This document shows, piece by piece, positions 46,203-56,072 of a stretch of DNA of 64,000 nt. This DNA comes from Roseicella aerolata. Lineage in GTDB: Bacteria; Pseudomonadota; Alphaproteobacteria; Acetobacterales; Acetobacteraceae. The notes beneath the pieces are model-generated. The model was not told the origin of the DNA. It did not search any database and worked only from the letters and a program-made list of their open reading frames with translations. Each line of letters starts with the position of its first letter. The stretch's first letter is position 1. The translations under genes were made by a program, and so were the position numbers. The stretch lies in contig NZ_JAJAQI010000001.1 in NCBI RefSeq assembly GCF_020523605.1, forward strand, positions 186,001 through 250,000. Direction: 5' to 3'.

Positions 46203-47054
46203 ATGACGCACCGTCAGCGACTGCTCACCATGACTGCCGCCCTGGCCCTCGCGGGCCTGCCCGCCCTCGCCCTGGCGCAGGGTTCCTCCGGCAGTTCCAT
46301 GATGCCGCAGACCACCCAGACCAGCCCGCAGCAGGGCCCGCTCTCCGGCCATCCGGGCGCGCGGGCCGGCGGCGTGGCCGGCCAGACCAGCGGCCAGACC
46401 GTGCAGGGCGACACGGCCGGCCAGCCGCAGGGCGCCGCCGCGCCGGACCGCCAGACCCCGCCGCACATGCAGAGCCAGGGGCAGCCCGCCGGGCCGCAGT
46501 CCCGCAGCGCCGGCGCGCCGGACGGCACGCCGGGCAACCCGCCCAGCACCGCCACCCAGCGGGCCGCCGATTCGGCGACGGGCAACCGCACCCCGGCCGA
46601 CGGCGCCCCCGGCAACCCGCCCGGCACCGCCGCCGGCCGCGCCGCGGATCGCGCCCTCGGCACCAACGCCACCGGCGCCAACCCGGCGGCCGATGCCGGG
46701 CGCAGCACCACCGGGGCCGGCGCCACCACCGGAGCGCTGGCGGTGGACAGCGCCGCCATCCGCAGCGGCCGGCGGGCGAGCAAGGTGATCGGCTCCTCCG
46801 TCTACAACGAGAACAACGAGAGCATCGGCGAGGTGGACGACATCCTGATCCCACCCGGCGGCAATTCGCCGATCGCGGTGATCTCGGTGGGCGGCTTCCT
46901 CGGCATCGGCGCCAAGCTGGTGGCGGTGCCCTATGAGCGGCTGCAGGCCGCGGGCGGCAGCAACAACCGCTGGACGCTGACCGGGGCGACCAAGGACAGC
47001 CTCGGCAGCCTGCCGACCTTCAGCTACGACAATACCGGCGAGCGCCGCGGCTGA
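46203..47054 (+). CDS. Exported PRC-barrel domain protein with low-complexity linker
   Basis: A 283-residue protein: signal peptide (MTHRQRLLTMTAALALAGLPALALAQ), a 160-residue low-complexity Gln/Gly/Ala/Pro linker with GNPP repeats (GTPGNPPSTATQRAADSATG; GAPGNPPGTAAGRAADRALG), then a PRC-barrel at about 195-265 (ASKVIGSSVYNENNESIGEVDDILIPPGGNSPIAVISVGGFLGIGAKLVAVPYERL). Such exported PRC-barrel proteins are common in Acetobacteraceae and rhizobia, with roles at the envelope that are poorly defined. AGGAGG precedes the ATG by 10 bp. Confidence 0.83.
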   Translation: MTHRQRLLTMTAALALAGLPALALAQGSSGSSMMPQTTQTSPQQGPLSGHPGARAGGVAGQTSGQTVQGDTAGQPQGAAAPDRQTPPHMQSQGQPAGPQSRSAGAPDGTPGNPPSTATQRAADSATGNRTPADGAPGNPPGTAAGRAADRALGTNATGANPAADAGRSTTGAGATTGALAVDSAAIRSGRRASKVIGSSVYNENNESIGEVDDILIPPGGNSPIAVISVGGFLGIGAKLVAVPYERLQAAGGSNNRWTLTGATKDSLGSLPTFSYDNTGERRG

Positions 47055-47083
47055 ACTGGGGGGCCTGGCCTCCCTCGACGGAA

Positions 47084-47110
47084 CCCATCGAAGGCGCGGC
47101 CTTCGATGGG
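47084..47110. terminator. Bidirectional hairpin between convergent genes
   Basis: Perfect 12-bp stem: CCCATCGAAGGC (47084-47095), loop GCG, GCCTTCGATGGG (47099-47110). It lies 30 bp after the PRC-barrel stop and 52 bp before the GNAT stop. There is no U tract on either side, so it is either a rho-aided terminator or a 3'-end stabiliser. Confidence 0.7.
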
Positions 47111-47162
47111 GCCCCGCCGCCCCCGCAGGGGGTGGCGGCGACCCCCGGATCCGGCCCGGCGG

Positions 47163-47717
47163 CTAGGCCGCCAGGCGGCAATCGGGGGCCAGGGTCTTCG
47201 ACATGGCAAGGCCGGTGAAATGCACGCCGGCGCCGAGGTCGAGCACCACCGGCCGGGCCGGCCGGTAGCCCAGCGCGGCATAGAAGGGCACGCTGTTCAG
47301 CGTCGCCACCACCTCCGCCTCGGCATGGCCGGCGGCCAGGATCTCCGCCTCCACCCGCTCCATCATCATGCGGCCGAGCCCCTGCCGCGCATGGACCGGA
47401 TCGACGGAGACCGAGCGGATCTTGGGCAGCGCCGATTCCTCGGCCGGGGCGCCGCCTACCTCCCGCCGCGCATAGCCGGGCCGCCGCAGGGACCAGCCGC
47501 CCGAGGCGGCGATGGCGCCATCCGCCAGCACCACCCAGTAATGCCCATCCTCCAGCAGCACGGACTCCAGGGTGCCGATCCGGTTGAGGAAGCAGTCTAT
47601 TTCCTGTTGCGTGTAAAGATCGCGCGCCAATTGCCGCATGGCGCGTGCCTGCATGTCGAGCAGCGTCAGGTAGTCGCCCATGCCGGCGGGCCTGATTGCG
47701 ATGGACTGGATGTTCAT
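47163..47717 (-). CDS. GNAT family N-acetyltransferase
   Basis: A 184-residue acetyltransferase fold; the acetyl-CoA loop is SVSVDPVHARQGLGRMMMERVEAEIL (R/Q-x2-G-x-G/A) and SVPFYAALGYRP forms the last strand-helix. The preceding IRPAGMGDYLTLLDMQARAM and WVVLADGAIAASGGWS match the N-terminal part. ATG 47717 is used because upstream in-frame residues are not protein-like. It is divergent from a LysR regulator, a common regulator-target layout; the substrate is unknown. Confidence 0.87.
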   Translation of the reverse strand: MNIQSIAIRPAGMGDYLTLLDMQARAMRQLARDLYTQQEIDCFLNRIGTLESVLLEDGHYWVVLADGAIAASGGWSLRRPGYARREVGGAPAEESALPKIRSVSVDPVHARQGLGRMMMERVEAEILAAGHAEAEVVATLNSVPFYAALGYRPARPVVLDLGAGVHFTGLAMSKTLAPDCRLAA

Positions 47718-47862
47718 GCTTGCATCTTCCCGTGCGTGACTTGCGTCTTGGCCTGCCGGCGCCTCCGGCGATTGTCGCTCTCGCACAGGCCGGGGCCGGC
47801 GGTCCAACGAGTTCGGCTGAAGCTCCGGTTGAGCGTTCCTCATGGCCCTGGGGAGGCCTGGG

Positions 47863-48717
47863 ATGATCGACATCGACCTGCTGCGCAGCTTCGTGGCGAT
47901 CTACGAGAGCGGGTCCTTCACCGCGGCGAGCGAGATCGTCGGCCGCACCCAGTCCGCGGTCAGCCTGCAGATGCGCAAGCTCGAGGAGCAGCTCGGCCAG
48001 GCGCTGTTCCGCCGCGACCCGAGCGGCATCGTGCCGACGCCGCATGGCGAGCTGCTGCTGGCGCATGCCCGCCGCATCCTGCGCGCGCATGACGAGGTGC
48101 TGATCGCCTTCGACCGGCATGGCCGCCCGCCCGCGCACTGGAAGATCGGCATCTCCGCCGATTACGGCCAGGTGCTGCTGCCGCGGGTGCTGGCGGCGAT
48201 CGAGGCGGCGCGGCCGGGCACCCGGATCGACGTCATCTGCGGCCCTTCCGCCGACCTGGCCGGACAGGTGCTGGACGGCCGCGTGGACCTCGGCTTCCTG
48301 GGGGAGGGCGAGGGGCTGGGCCACGGCCCGGTGGTGCACCGGGAGCGCTGCATCTGGGCGACGGGCGGGGAGGCGCATCTGCGGGACCCGCTGCCGCTGG
48401 CGCTGCCGCCGCGGCAATGCCTGTACCGCCGCTGGGCCTGCGACCGGCTGGACGCCATGGGGCGGCCGCACCGCATCCTCTATACCTCCTACTCCATCGG
48501 CGGCCTGCAGGCGGTGGTGCGCGGCGGGCTTGCGGTGACGGTGATCTCGGAAGGCGCCCTGGTGCCGGGGATGCGGGAACTGACCGAGGCGGAAGGCTTC
48601 CCGTCCCTGCCCGACGTGCTGGTGCGGATGGTGCGCTGCATGGCGCGCGACGATGCGCTGCTGCGGGAACTCGAGCAGGAGCTGGCGCTGCGGCTGGGGG
48701 CGGTGGAGCGGGTCTGA
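47863..48717 (+). CDS. LysR family transcriptional regulator
   Basis: A 284-residue LTTR. The N-terminal helix-turn-helix is IDIDLLRSFVAIYESGSFTAASEIVGRTQSAVSLQMRKLEEQLGQALFRRDPSGIVPTPHGELLLAHARRIL; the effector domain follows with HWKIGISADYGQVLLPRVLAAIEAARPG. The start at 47863 (MIDID) has GGGGAGG upstream. It may control the divergent GNAT gene and/or the MFS gene 168 bp downstream on the other strand. Confidence 0.92.
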   Translation: MIDIDLLRSFVAIYESGSFTAASEIVGRTQSAVSLQMRKLEEQLGQALFRRDPSGIVPTPHGELLLAHARRILRAHDEVLIAFDRHGRPPAHWKIGISADYGQVLLPRVLAAIEAARPGTRIDVICGPSADLAGQVLDGRVDLGFLGEGEGLGHGPVVHRERCIWATGGEAHLRDPLPLALPPRQCLYRRWACDRLDAMGRPHRILYTSYSIGGLQAVVRGGLAVTVISEGALVPGMRELTEAEGFPSLPDVLVRMVRCMARDDALLRELEQELALRLGAVERV

Positions 48718-48884
48718 TGCCGTTCCGCATGAATACTGAGATTTGTGCCGCCGCAGGCGCCGGCGCCGCCTGCGGCGGCCTGGCGACGTGGAACGGGGCT
48801 GCGCTCCGATCAGGCCAGGTTTCCGGGCCGGGGGCGGAGGTGCTGGAACGCCTCAGGCCCGCCGCATCCACCTCTGCGGAGGCG

Positions 48885-50093
48885 CTATGCCGGCTTGAGA
48901 CGCTCGGGCCGCAGCCGGGGTAGCGGCGGGAAGGTGAGGGCGATCGCCACGGCCCCGAGCCCGATCGCGAGCGAACTGAGATGCATCCCCGCATAGCTGC
49001 CGAAGCGGTCGAAGATCCAGCCGCCCACCGCCGGCCCCGCCGCCATGCCGAGGCAGGACACCATGGTCGCGGCGCCGAACACCGTGCCCATGACGCGGGG
49101 GCCGAAATAGTCACGCGCCAGCACCGCATAGAGCGGCATCACCCCGCCATAGGCGAGGCCGAAGACCGCGGCGACGGCATAGAACTCCCCGAGGGTGCTG
49201 GCCGGGAGGAAGGCGCCGATCGCCAGCGCCTGCAGCAGCAGGCCGCCGATCAGCACCGGCTTGGCGCCGTGGCGGTCGGCGAGCACGCCGAGCAGCAACC
49301 GCCCGCCGAGCCCCGCCAGGCCCTGCAGGCTGTAGACGCTGACGGCGGCCATGGCGGAGAGGCCGCAGACCATGGCGTAGCTCACCACATGGAAGATCGG
49401 CCCGGCATGCGCGAGGCAGCAGGCGAAGAAGGTCGCGGCCAGCACCACGAATTGCCGGCTGCCGAGCGCCTGGCGCGCGGTGAAGCCCCCCTCCGCCGGC
49501 GCGGCCGCCCCGCTGGCGGCCAGGGCCAGGGCCGGCGGGCGGCGCAGCAGCAGCGCGGCCGGCAGCAGCACCGCCCAGGCAACCAGCCCGATCACGAGCT
49601 GCGCGGTGCGCCAGTCATGGTCGGTGAGCAGCCATTGCGCGAAGGGCGCGACGGTGACCGGCGCCATGCCGAGCCCGGCGGAGACGAGGGAGACGGCGAG
49701 CGCGCGGTTGCGGTCGAACCAGGCGCTGGCCGTCGCCATCATGGGCGCGAAGAAGGCGCCGACCGCCGCCCCGAGGAACAGGCCGTAGGCGAGCTGGAAG
49801 GCCAGCAGGCTCTCCGCCCGGCTGGCCAGCACCAGCCCGGCACCCAGCAGCAGCCCGCCGGCAAGCCCGACGATCCGCGGACCATGGCGGTCGCTGACCC
49901 AGCCCCAGAAGAAGGCGCCGAGCCCCATGGCCAGGAAGGCGATCGTCATCGCGGCGGAGATGCCGGTGCGCGACCAGCCCGTATCGGTGGCGATGGGGTC
50001 GAGGAAGACGGCGAGGGAGAACATCGACCCCATGCCGATGCAGCCCATCAGCGCCCCGATGGCGACGATGACCCAGCCATAGTGTCGTTCCAT
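48885..50093 (-). CDS. MFS transporter, OFA/MCT-like
   Basis: Inner-membrane transporter of 402 aa with 12 predicted segments; motif A is GAFFWGWVSDRHGPRIVGLAGG, with LLLGVLADRHGAKPVLIGG as its second copy. The pattern WVIVAIGALMGCIGMGSMFSLAVFLDPIATDTGWSRTGISAAMTIAFLAMGLGAFF resembles monocarboxylate and oxalate/formate-type carriers. The substrate is unknown. The ATG at 50093 is preceded by GGGAGGAAG. Confidence 0.88.
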   Translation of the reverse strand: MERHYGWVIVAIGALMGCIGMGSMFSLAVFLDPIATDTGWSRTGISAAMTIAFLAMGLGAFFWGWVSDRHGPRIVGLAGGLLLGAGLVLASRAESLLAFQLAYGLFLGAAVGAFFAPMMATASAWFDRNRALAVSLVSAGLGMAPVTVAPFAQWLLTDHDWRTAQLVIGLVAWAVLLPAALLLRRPPALALAASGAAAPAEGGFTARQALGSRQFVVLAATFFACCLAHAGPIFHVVSYAMVCGLSAMAAVSVYSLQGLAGLGGRLLLGVLADRHGAKPVLIGGLLLQALAIGAFLPASTLGEFYAVAAVFGLAYGGVMPLYAVLARDYFGPRVMGTVFGAATMVSCLGMAAGPAVGGWIFDRFGSYAGMHLSSLAIGLGAVAIALTFPPLPRLRPERLKPA

Positions 50094-50547
50094 CCGCGTC
50101 TTCCTCCCGCAGGGCCCGCGCCGACCGGCACCGGGCCCCGTCCTGGTCGCCATCGTCCCAGATCGTGGCCGCGACGCAAACGGCCGTATCGCAAGCGGGC
50201 CGCATGCCGGCCGCGGGCAGCGCGGCGCGGCTGCGGTGGGTGCGCCTGTCCCGACTGGCTGCGTGCGGAATGGGCCCGGGGCGGATCGCCGCGGGGCCGG
50301 GAGGTCCCCTGGCGTGAATCGGCCCCGGGCGGCCGCTGCCCGCCATTGCCGCGGTGCCGGCATCATCCGGAGAGGGGTTCCAGGGCGGCCCGGCCCGGCC
50401 CGCCCGCCCTGCCGTCCCGGCCCCTGCCCCAGATTGTCACCCGGGACGATTTGACGGGCTGCCCCGTTTCCGGCCAAATCCCCGGCTTCCCCCGATGAAG
50501 CGCCCGCATGACCGCGACGGCGCAGGGGAAGTCTGGAGACCACACCG
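50094..50547. other. Divergent MFS / argD intergenic region
   Basis: About 450 bp without a supported gene. It carries a degenerate P1-type repeat at 50281-50325 and presumably both promoters; no clear -35/-10 pair was recognised. Confidence 0.5.
50281..50325 (+). repeat. Degenerate P1-type repeat
   Basis: Begins GCGGATCGCCGCGGGGCCGG and ends GCGTGAATCGGCCC, the same frame as the P1 unit at 58.4 kb. No P2 part is evident next to it. Confidence 0.4.
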
Positions 50548-51750
50548 GTGATCCCCGCCCTGATGCCGACCTACAACCGCGCCGACCTCGCCTTCGAGCG
50601 GGGCGAGGGCGCCTGGCTGTGGACGGTGGACGGGCGACGATTCCTCGATTTCGGCTCCGGCATCGCCACCGCCTCCATCGGCCACGGCCACCCGCACCTG
50701 GTGCAGGCCATCGCCGAGCAGGCCGCGAAGGTGATGCACACCTCGAACCTCTACCGCATCCCGCAGGCCGAGAGGCTGGCGGCGCGGCTGGTCGAGACCT
50801 CCTTCGCCGACAGCGTCTTCTTCTGCAACTCGGGCGCCGAGGCGAATGAGGGCATGATCAAGGCCGTCCGCAAATACCATGCGGAGAACGGCCACCCCGA
50901 GCGCAATGTCACCATCTGCTTCGAGGGCGCCTTCCACGGCCGGACGCTGGCGACGCTCGCCGCCACGGGCAACGAGAAGTACCTGGCCGGCTTCGGCCCG
51001 CCCATGCCGGGGTTCAGGCATGTGCCCTTCGGCAACATGAACGCGGTGCGCGACGCGATCGACGGCACCACGGCGGCCATCCTGGTCGAGCCGATCCAGG
51101 GCGAGGGCGGCGTGCGCCCGGCCTCGCTCGACTTCCTGCGCGCGCTGCGCGCCGCCTGCGACGAGTTCGGCATCCTGCTCGCGCTCGATGAGGTGCAGAC
51201 CGGCATGGGGCGGTCCGGCAAGCTCTGGGCGCATCAGTGGGCCGGGATCGAGCCGGATGTCATGTCCTCGGCCAAGGGCATCGGCGGCGGCTTCCCGCTG
51301 GGCGCCATCCTGGCGAAGGAGAAGGTGGCGCAGTACCTGAAGCCCGGCACCCATGGCAGCACCTATGGCGGCAACCCGCTCGCCTGCGCCGCCGGCAATG
51401 CGGTGCTGGACGTCGTCCTGGCGCCCGGCTTCCTTGGTCAGGTGGACCGCGTCGCCCGGCATCTCTGGCGCGGCCTGCTGGACCTCGCCCAGCGCCACCC
51501 GGCGGTGATCGAGGGCGTGCAGGGCGCCGGCCTGCTGCTCGGCATCCGGCTGAAGCCGGAGGTCAACAACGGGGAGGCGCAGAACGCCGCCGTGGCCGAG
51601 GGGCTGCTCACCGTCGCCGCGGGCATGAACGTGCTCCGCCTCGCGCCGCCGCTCATCATCTCCGAGGCCGAGGCGGACGAGGCGCTGCGCCTGCTCGACC
51701 GCGCCATGCTGCGTTGCACGCCATCCCATGCCAAGGACGCCGCGAAGTGA
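50548..51750 (+). CDS. argD: Acetylornithine/succinyldiaminopimelate aminotransferase-like
   Basis: PLP-dependent class III aminotransferase of 400 aa, arginine biosynthesis (N-acetylornithine plus 2-oxoglutarate). Key parts: [20 protein letters not shown] (PLP phosphate), [41 protein letters not shown] (PLP Asp-x2-Gln) and [20 protein letters not shown] with the Schiff-base Lys. The GTG at 50548 and the ATG at 50563 are both plausible. The gene overlaps argF by GTGA, which supports the arginine-pathway assignment over other class III members. Confidence 0.94.
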   Translation: MIPALMPTYNRADLAFERGEGAWLWTVDGRRFLDFGSGIATASIGHGHPHLVQAIAEQAAKVMHTSNLYRIPQAERLAARLVETSFADSVFFCNSGAEANEGMIKAVRKYHAENGHPERNVTICFEGAFHGRTLATLAATGNEKYLAGFGPPMPGFRHVPFGNMNAVRDAIDGTTAAILVEPIQGEGGVRPASLDFLRALRAACDEFGILLALDEVQTGMGRSGKLWAHQWAGIEPDVMSSAKGIGGGFPLGAILAKEKVAQYLKPGTHGSTYGGNPLACAAGNAVLDVVLAPGFLGQVDRVARHLWRGLLDLAQRHPAVIEGVQGAGLLLGIRLKPEVNNGEAQNAAVAEGLLTVAAGMNVLRLAPPLIISEAEADEALRLLDRAMLRCTPSHAKDAAK

Positions 51751-52706
51751 GCACCGTGGTGGCGCTGAAGACCGGAACCGGGGGGGAGGCACCCCCCCGG
51801 CACTTCCTCGAACTGATGGATTTCGAGACCGCGACGCTGCGGCGCATGCTGGACCTCGCGGCCCAGACCAAGCGCGGCGCGATGAACGGCAAGCCGCTGG
51901 CGGGCAAGACCGTCGCGCTGATCTTCGAGAAGCCGAGCACGCGCACCCGCGTCAGCTTCGAGGTCGGCGTCCACCAGCTCGGCGGCCATGCCATCGTGCT
52001 GTCCTCGCGCGACATGCAGTCCTCCCGCGGGGAGGAGATGAGCGACACCGCCAAGGTGCTGTCGCGCTACGTGGACGCCATCATGATGCGCACGCATGAC
52101 GTGAACCGCATCCGGGCGCTGGCGCACCACGCGACGGTGCCGGTGATCAACGGCCTGACGGACATCTCCCACCCCTGCCAGCTCATGGCGGATGTGCTGA
52201 CCTTCGAGGAGCATCGCGGCCCGATCGCCGGCCAGACCGTCGCCTGGATCGGCGACGGCAACAACGTGGCGCAGAGCTTCATCCAGGCCGCGGCGCGGTT
52301 CGGCTTCACCCTCCGCCTCGCCACGCCGGCCGCGCTGCGGCCACCGCAGGCGCTGGTCGACTGGGCGCGCGGCGAGGGCGCGAGGATCGAGCTGACCGAG
52401 GACCCGGTGGAGGCCGTGCGCGGCGCCCGCTGCGTCGTGACCGATGCCTGGGTCAGCATGAATGACGAGACGGGCGATGGCAGCGCCCCCAGCCGGCACA
52501 ACCTGCTGGCGCCCTATCAGGTGACGCCGGAGCTGATGGCCAGGGCCGCGCCGGACGCGATCTTCCAGCACTGCCTGCCTGCCCATCGCGGCGAGGAGGT
52601 GGCGGCCGAGGTGATCGACGGCCCGCAGAGCGTCGTCTTCGACGAGGCCGAGAACCGGCTGCACGCCCAGAAGGGCATCCTGCTCTGGGCGCTCGGCGCG
52701 GGCTGA
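51747..52706 (+). CDS. argF: Ornithine carbamoyltransferase
   Basis: Carbamoyl phosphate + ornithine to citrulline. The 319-residue protein has the carbamoyl-phosphate motif [15 protein letters not shown], the [13 protein letters not shown] motif, ornithine-binding [11 protein letters not shown] and the [11 protein letters not shown] loop. GTG start overlaps the argD stop (GTGA). A hairpin follows its stop. Confidence 0.97.
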   Translation: MSTVVALKTGTGGEAPPRHFLELMDFETATLRRMLDLAAQTKRGAMNGKPLAGKTVALIFEKPSTRTRVSFEVGVHQLGGHAIVLSSRDMQSSRGEEMSDTAKVLSRYVDAIMMRTHDVNRIRALAHHATVPVINGLTDISHPCQLMADVLTFEEHRGPIAGQTVAWIGDGNNVAQSFIQAAARFGFTLRLATPAALRPPQALVDWARGEGARIELTEDPVEAVRGARCVVTDAWVSMNDETGDGSAPSRHNLLAPYQVTPELMARAAPDAIFQHCLPAHRGEEVAAEVIDGPQSVVFDEAENRLHAQKGILLWALGAG

Positions 52707-52717
52707 ACGAAGGAACC

Positions 52718-52740
52718 CCCGCCTGCGGGGCACAGGCGGG
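52718..52740 (+). terminator. Hairpin downstream of argF
   Basis: CCCGCCTG (52718-52725), 7-base loop, CAGGCGGG (52733-52740): a perfect 8-bp stem 12 bp after the argF stop. No U tract is present. Confidence 0.55.
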
Positions 52741-53083
52741 TCCGGCCGCGACAGCGGATGGCGGCCAGAACCGGAGGCCGGTCCGCGGTGGATCATCGAT
52801 TGCGGAGGCGCTTCACGCTCCCGGGCGTTCACGCCCGGCCGCGATTCCCTCGTAGCAGCCGGCAGGGCCGGGCTCGCGGGGCGGGCGCGGGCCTTTGCCG
52901 CATCCTGCCGGCCCACGACCCGCCCGCGCGGCCGAGGCTGCCGGGCGGCAGCGCCGGACCATCCGTTCCGGGCTGAGCGCGTCCGACCTTCCGCGCGCCT
53001 TTCCCTGGCGCAGCAATCCCGGCCTTTACAGAGGCTTCACGCAGGTCTGCTACCCCGGCGCCGAACCGCTCGAGGAACAGCCC
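52741..53083. other. argF / chemoreceptor spacer with a P1-type repeat
   Basis: About 340 bp without a supported gene. A P1-type unit lies near 52802-52850 on the - strand sense (GCGGAGGCGCTTCACGCTCC, then GGGCGTTCACGCCC). The remainder holds reading frames that are not protein-like. Confidence 0.5.
52802..52850 (-). repeat. P1-type palindromic repeat
   Basis: Carries the inner GGGCGTTCACGCCC-like dyad and flanking GCGGAGG/CCGCGATT of the P1 unit. A more degenerate P2-like stretch lies to its left at about 52750-52795, giving P1-P2 order on the - strand. Confidence 0.5.
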
Positions 53084-54787
53084 TTGGCCAGCCTCCTTCG
53101 CGCCGTCGCGCGCCCGCTCTCCCGTCTCAGCCTCCGTGCCCGTGTCCTTGCCCTGGCGATCGCGCTGCTCGCCTTCGGCTTCGCCGGATTCGCGGTGACG
53201 GTTGCCCAGCACATGCGGGCGCGGGAGGAAACGGCGGTGATGGCGCGGCTGGAGATCGCGATCCGCCTGCTCCGCAGCCTGGCCGAGGAGAAGGGCGAGG
53301 CATGGCGGCTGGAGGGCGGGACGCGGCTGCTGCGCGGCGGCACCGCCCTGAACGACCTGAACGACCTGCCGGACCGGGTTCATGCCGTGACCGGCGCGGC
53401 CGCCACCGTCTTCGCCGGGGAGATGCGGGTCGCGACCAATATCCGCCGGCCGGATGGCGACCGCGCCGTCGGCACCCTGCTCGCCGCCGGCCCGGCGCTG
53501 GAGGCGGTGCGGCGCGGCGAGACCTATCGCGGCACCAACATCATCCTCGGCACCCCGCATGTGACGGTCTATGAGCCGGTGCTGGACGCCGCCGGGCGGC
53601 AGGTGGGAATCCTCTTCGTCGGCCTGCCGCTGACCACGGTGGCGGAGGCGGAGGCGGCGGCGATCCGCCTTGCCCTGGCGCAGGGCGCGGTGGTGCTGCT
53701 GCTGGTCGGCGTCCTGTTCTGGTTTGCGCTGCGGTGGCTGCTGCGCCCGCTCGGCGCGCTGGCCGGGACGCTGCAGGCGCTGGGGGAGGGGCGGCTCGAC
53801 GTCACGGTGCCCTGCACCGATCGGGAGGATGAACTCGGCCGGATCGGCCGCGCCGTCGCCACCCTCCAGACCGCGACGCGGGAGGCGCGGGCGCAGGAGG
53901 CGGCAGCCGCCGCCGCGCGGGCCGAGGCGGAGCAGCGGCGGCGCGAGGCGCAGGCGGTCATCGCCGACAGCCTGGAGCATGCGATCGGCCAGGTCGCCGA
54001 CCGGCTGGCCGAGGCGGCGCAGGGCGTCGGCGGCGCGACCGACACGGTGGCCGCGGTCTCCGCCGGCACGGCCGGGCGCTCGGCCGAGACCGCCGCGCGG
54101 ATGGGCGAGGTGACGGAGCATGTCCGGGCCATGGCCGGCGCGACCGAGGCGCTCTCCGGCTCGGTCGACCAGATCGCCCGGCAGGTGGGCGAGGGCGCGC
54201 GCATCGCGGCCGAGGCGGTGCAGGTGGCCCGCAGCAGCGACGCGACCATCGCCGGCCTGGCCGAGGCGGCCGGGCGGATCGGCGATGTGGTGCGGCTGAT
54301 CAGCGACATCGCCGGGCAGACCAATCTGCTGGCGCTGAACGCGACGATCGAGGCGGCGCGGGCCGGCGAGGCCGGCAAGGGCTTCGCCGTGGTGGCGAGC
54401 GAGGTGAAGACCCTGGCGGCCCAGACCGCGAAGGCGACGGAGGAGATCTCCGCCCAGATCGGCGCCATGCGCGGCGCGACCGACGAGGCGGTGAGCGCCT
54501 TGCACGGCATCGCCGGCGCGGTGACCCGGATGGAGGAGGTGACCTCAACCATCGCCACGGCGGTGGACCGGCAGGGCGAGGCGACGCGCGACATCGCCCG
54601 CAGCGCCGCCGCCGCGGCCGATGGGACGGGGGCGGCGCAGGAGGCCATGCGGAGGCTGCAGGCCGAGATCGCCGCTGCCGAGGCCTGCATTGCCCGGCTG
54701 CGCGGGGCTGGCAGCGTGGTGACGGAGGAGGGCGGCGCGCTGCGCGCCGAGGTGTCGAGCTTCGTCGCGCGGCTGCGCGCGGGATAG
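53084..54787 (+). CDS. Methyl-accepting chemotaxis protein
   Basis: Transmembrane chemoreceptor of about 567 aa. TM1 is at 21-40 ([20 protein letters not shown]); then a periplasmic single-Cache-like domain of about 150 residues ([33 protein letters not shown], then [31 protein letters not shown]); TM2 near 200-218; HAMP ([24 protein letters not shown]...[10 protein letters not shown]); and the signalling hairpin [48 protein letters not shown]. The TTG at 53084 with GAGGAA upstream is proposed; upstream in-frame sequence from 52895 is repeat-derived. No other chemotaxis gene is nearby. Confidence 0.88.
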   Translation: MASLLRAVARPLSRLSLRARVLALAIALLAFGFAGFAVTVAQHMRAREETAVMARLEIAIRLLRSLAEEKGEAWRLEGGTRLLRGGTALNDLNDLPDRVHAVTGAAATVFAGEMRVATNIRRPDGDRAVGTLLAAGPALEAVRRGETYRGTNIILGTPHVTVYEPVLDAAGRQVGILFVGLPLTTVAEAEAAAIRLALAQGAVVLLLVGVLFWFALRWLLRPLGALAGTLQALGEGRLDVTVPCTDREDELGRIGRAVATLQTATREARAQEAAAAAARAEAEQRRREAQAVIADSLEHAIGQVADRLAEAAQGVGGATDTVAAVSAGTAGRSAETAARMGEVTEHVRAMAGATEALSGSVDQIARQVGEGARIAAEAVQVARSSDATIAGLAEAAGRIGDVVRLISDIAGQTNLLALNATIEAARAGEAGKGFAVVASEVKTLAAQTAKATEEISAQIGAMRGATDEAVSALHGIAGAVTRMEEVTSTIATAVDRQGEATRDIARSAAAAADGTGAAQEAMRRLQAEIAAAEACIARLRGAGSVVTEEGGALRAEVSSFVARLRAG

Positions 54788-54831
54788 GGATGCGGCTGCG
54801 CGGGGGATGAGGATGCGGCTGCGCGGGGGGG
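54769..54831 (+). repeat. Three 23-bp tandem repeats at the chemoreceptor 3' end
   Basis: GCGGCTGCGCG recurs at 54769, 54792 and 54815, an exact 23-bp period, with ATAGGGAT/GATGAGGAT spacers. The first unit encodes the last residues and stop of the chemoreceptor, the other two are non-coding. Confidence 0.7.
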
Positions 54832-55050
54832 CGCGGCTCTGGTACGGGGGGCGCCGGCAACGGGCAACTCCGCTCCCGTCCATCACCCCGTGGATGCGCG
54901 CAACAGGCGGCACGGCAGCCAGGGCAGCCGGCAGGCCGGGCTCCCGGACCTGGTGCCCGAACGGCCCCTCCCGGATGGATGGCCGCGAAGGGCCGGAGAA
55001 CCTATCTAACGGGGCCTACCAGTGTCCCTGCTTCAAGGTTCCCCCCCGCA

Positions 55051-56028
55051 TTGCCAGACCCGACCCAGCCCTCCGCGACCCCCGATTTCCTGCAGCATGA
55101 CCGGCCGCCCGTGCCGGACATCGTGGTGCCGCGCGGCCTCCAGCCCTTCCATTTGCATGCCAGGCCGGTCCGCGGCCGGCTGATCCGCCTCGGCGCCCTG
55201 GCCGAGGCGCTGCTGACCCGGCACGACAATCACCCCTCCGTCACCCGCCTGGCCGGCCAGACGCTGGCGCTCGCGGCCGGGCTTGCCGGCGCGCTGAAGT
55301 TCCGCGGCAGCTTCTCCATCCAGGCCAAGGGCGACGGTCCCGTCCCCATGCTGCTGGCCGACTGCACCGAGGGCGGCGCGCTGCGCGGCTATGCCCGGGC
55401 CGAGGAGGAGGCGCTGGCCAGCCTGCTCGCCGGCACGCCGGACCCGGAGGCGGGCGCGCTGCTCGGCAAGGGCTATCTCGCCTTCACCTGTGACCAGGGC
55501 CCGGACATGGACCGCTACCAGGGCATCGTGGCGCTGGAGGGCGGGACGCTGGCCGAGATGACGGACCACTACTTCCGCACCTCCGAGCAGCTCCGCACCC
55601 ATGTCCGCCTGGCCTGCGACCGCACCCCGGCAGGCTGGCGGGCCAGCGCCTTCATCATGGAGCGGGTGGCGGGAGAAGGCGGCATCGACCCGGAGCTCGA
55701 CGCCGAGGCGCAGGAGGAAGCCTGGCGCACTGCGCTCGCGCTGGCCGGCACGCTGACCGATGCGGAGCTGCTGGACGACGCCCTGCCCTCCCACCAGCTC
55801 CTGCACGGGCTCTTCCATGCGGAGGGCCTGGCGCTCGACCGGCCGCGCAGCCTCTCCTATGGCTGCCGCTGCTCCCGCGCCCGGCTCGCCGGCGTGCTGC
55901 AGGGCTTCCCGGAGGACGACCTGGACCACATGGCCCAGGACGGCGCCATCACCATGACCTGCGAGTTCTGCAACCTCGATTTCCGCTTCGACCGGGCGGA
56001 GGTGAAGGGTAGCGCGGGCCGGGCCTGA
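55051..56028 (+). CDS. hslO: Hsp33 redox-regulated chaperone
   Basis: Holdase chaperone activated by oxidation. The 325-residue protein has the zinc-binding switch C-x-C (YGCRCSRARL) and C-x2-C (TCEFCNLDF) at the C-terminus, which release zinc and form disulfides under oxidative stress. The core LQPFHLHARPVRGRLIRLGALAEALLTRHDNHP is a typical entry. The start is uncertain: TTG at 55051 keeps only a short N-terminus; ATG at 54979 would add 24 residues. No ideal ribosome binding site decides between them. Confidence 0.92.
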   Translation: MPDPTQPSATPDFLQHDRPPVPDIVVPRGLQPFHLHARPVRGRLIRLGALAEALLTRHDNHPSVTRLAGQTLALAAGLAGALKFRGSFSIQAKGDGPVPMLLADCTEGGALRGYARAEEEALASLLAGTPDPEAGALLGKGYLAFTCDQGPDMDRYQGIVALEGGTLAEMTDHYFRTSEQLRTHVRLACDRTPAGWRASAFIMERVAGEGGIDPELDAEAQEEAWRTALALAGTLTDAELLDDALPSHQLLHGLFHAEGLALDRPRSLSYGCRCSRARLAGVLQGFPEDDLDHMAQDGAITMTCEFCNLDFRFDRAEVKGSAGRA

Positions 56029-56072
56029 GCCGTACACAGTCCGCACCGATCCGACGCAGGAGCCCCACCGAG

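Noticed and set aside
52895-53083. 63-residue N-terminal extension of the chemoreceptor
   Set aside because: The stretch overlaps a P1-type repeat region and is not protein-like; TTG at 53084 has GAGGAA upstream and leads directly into the first membrane segment.
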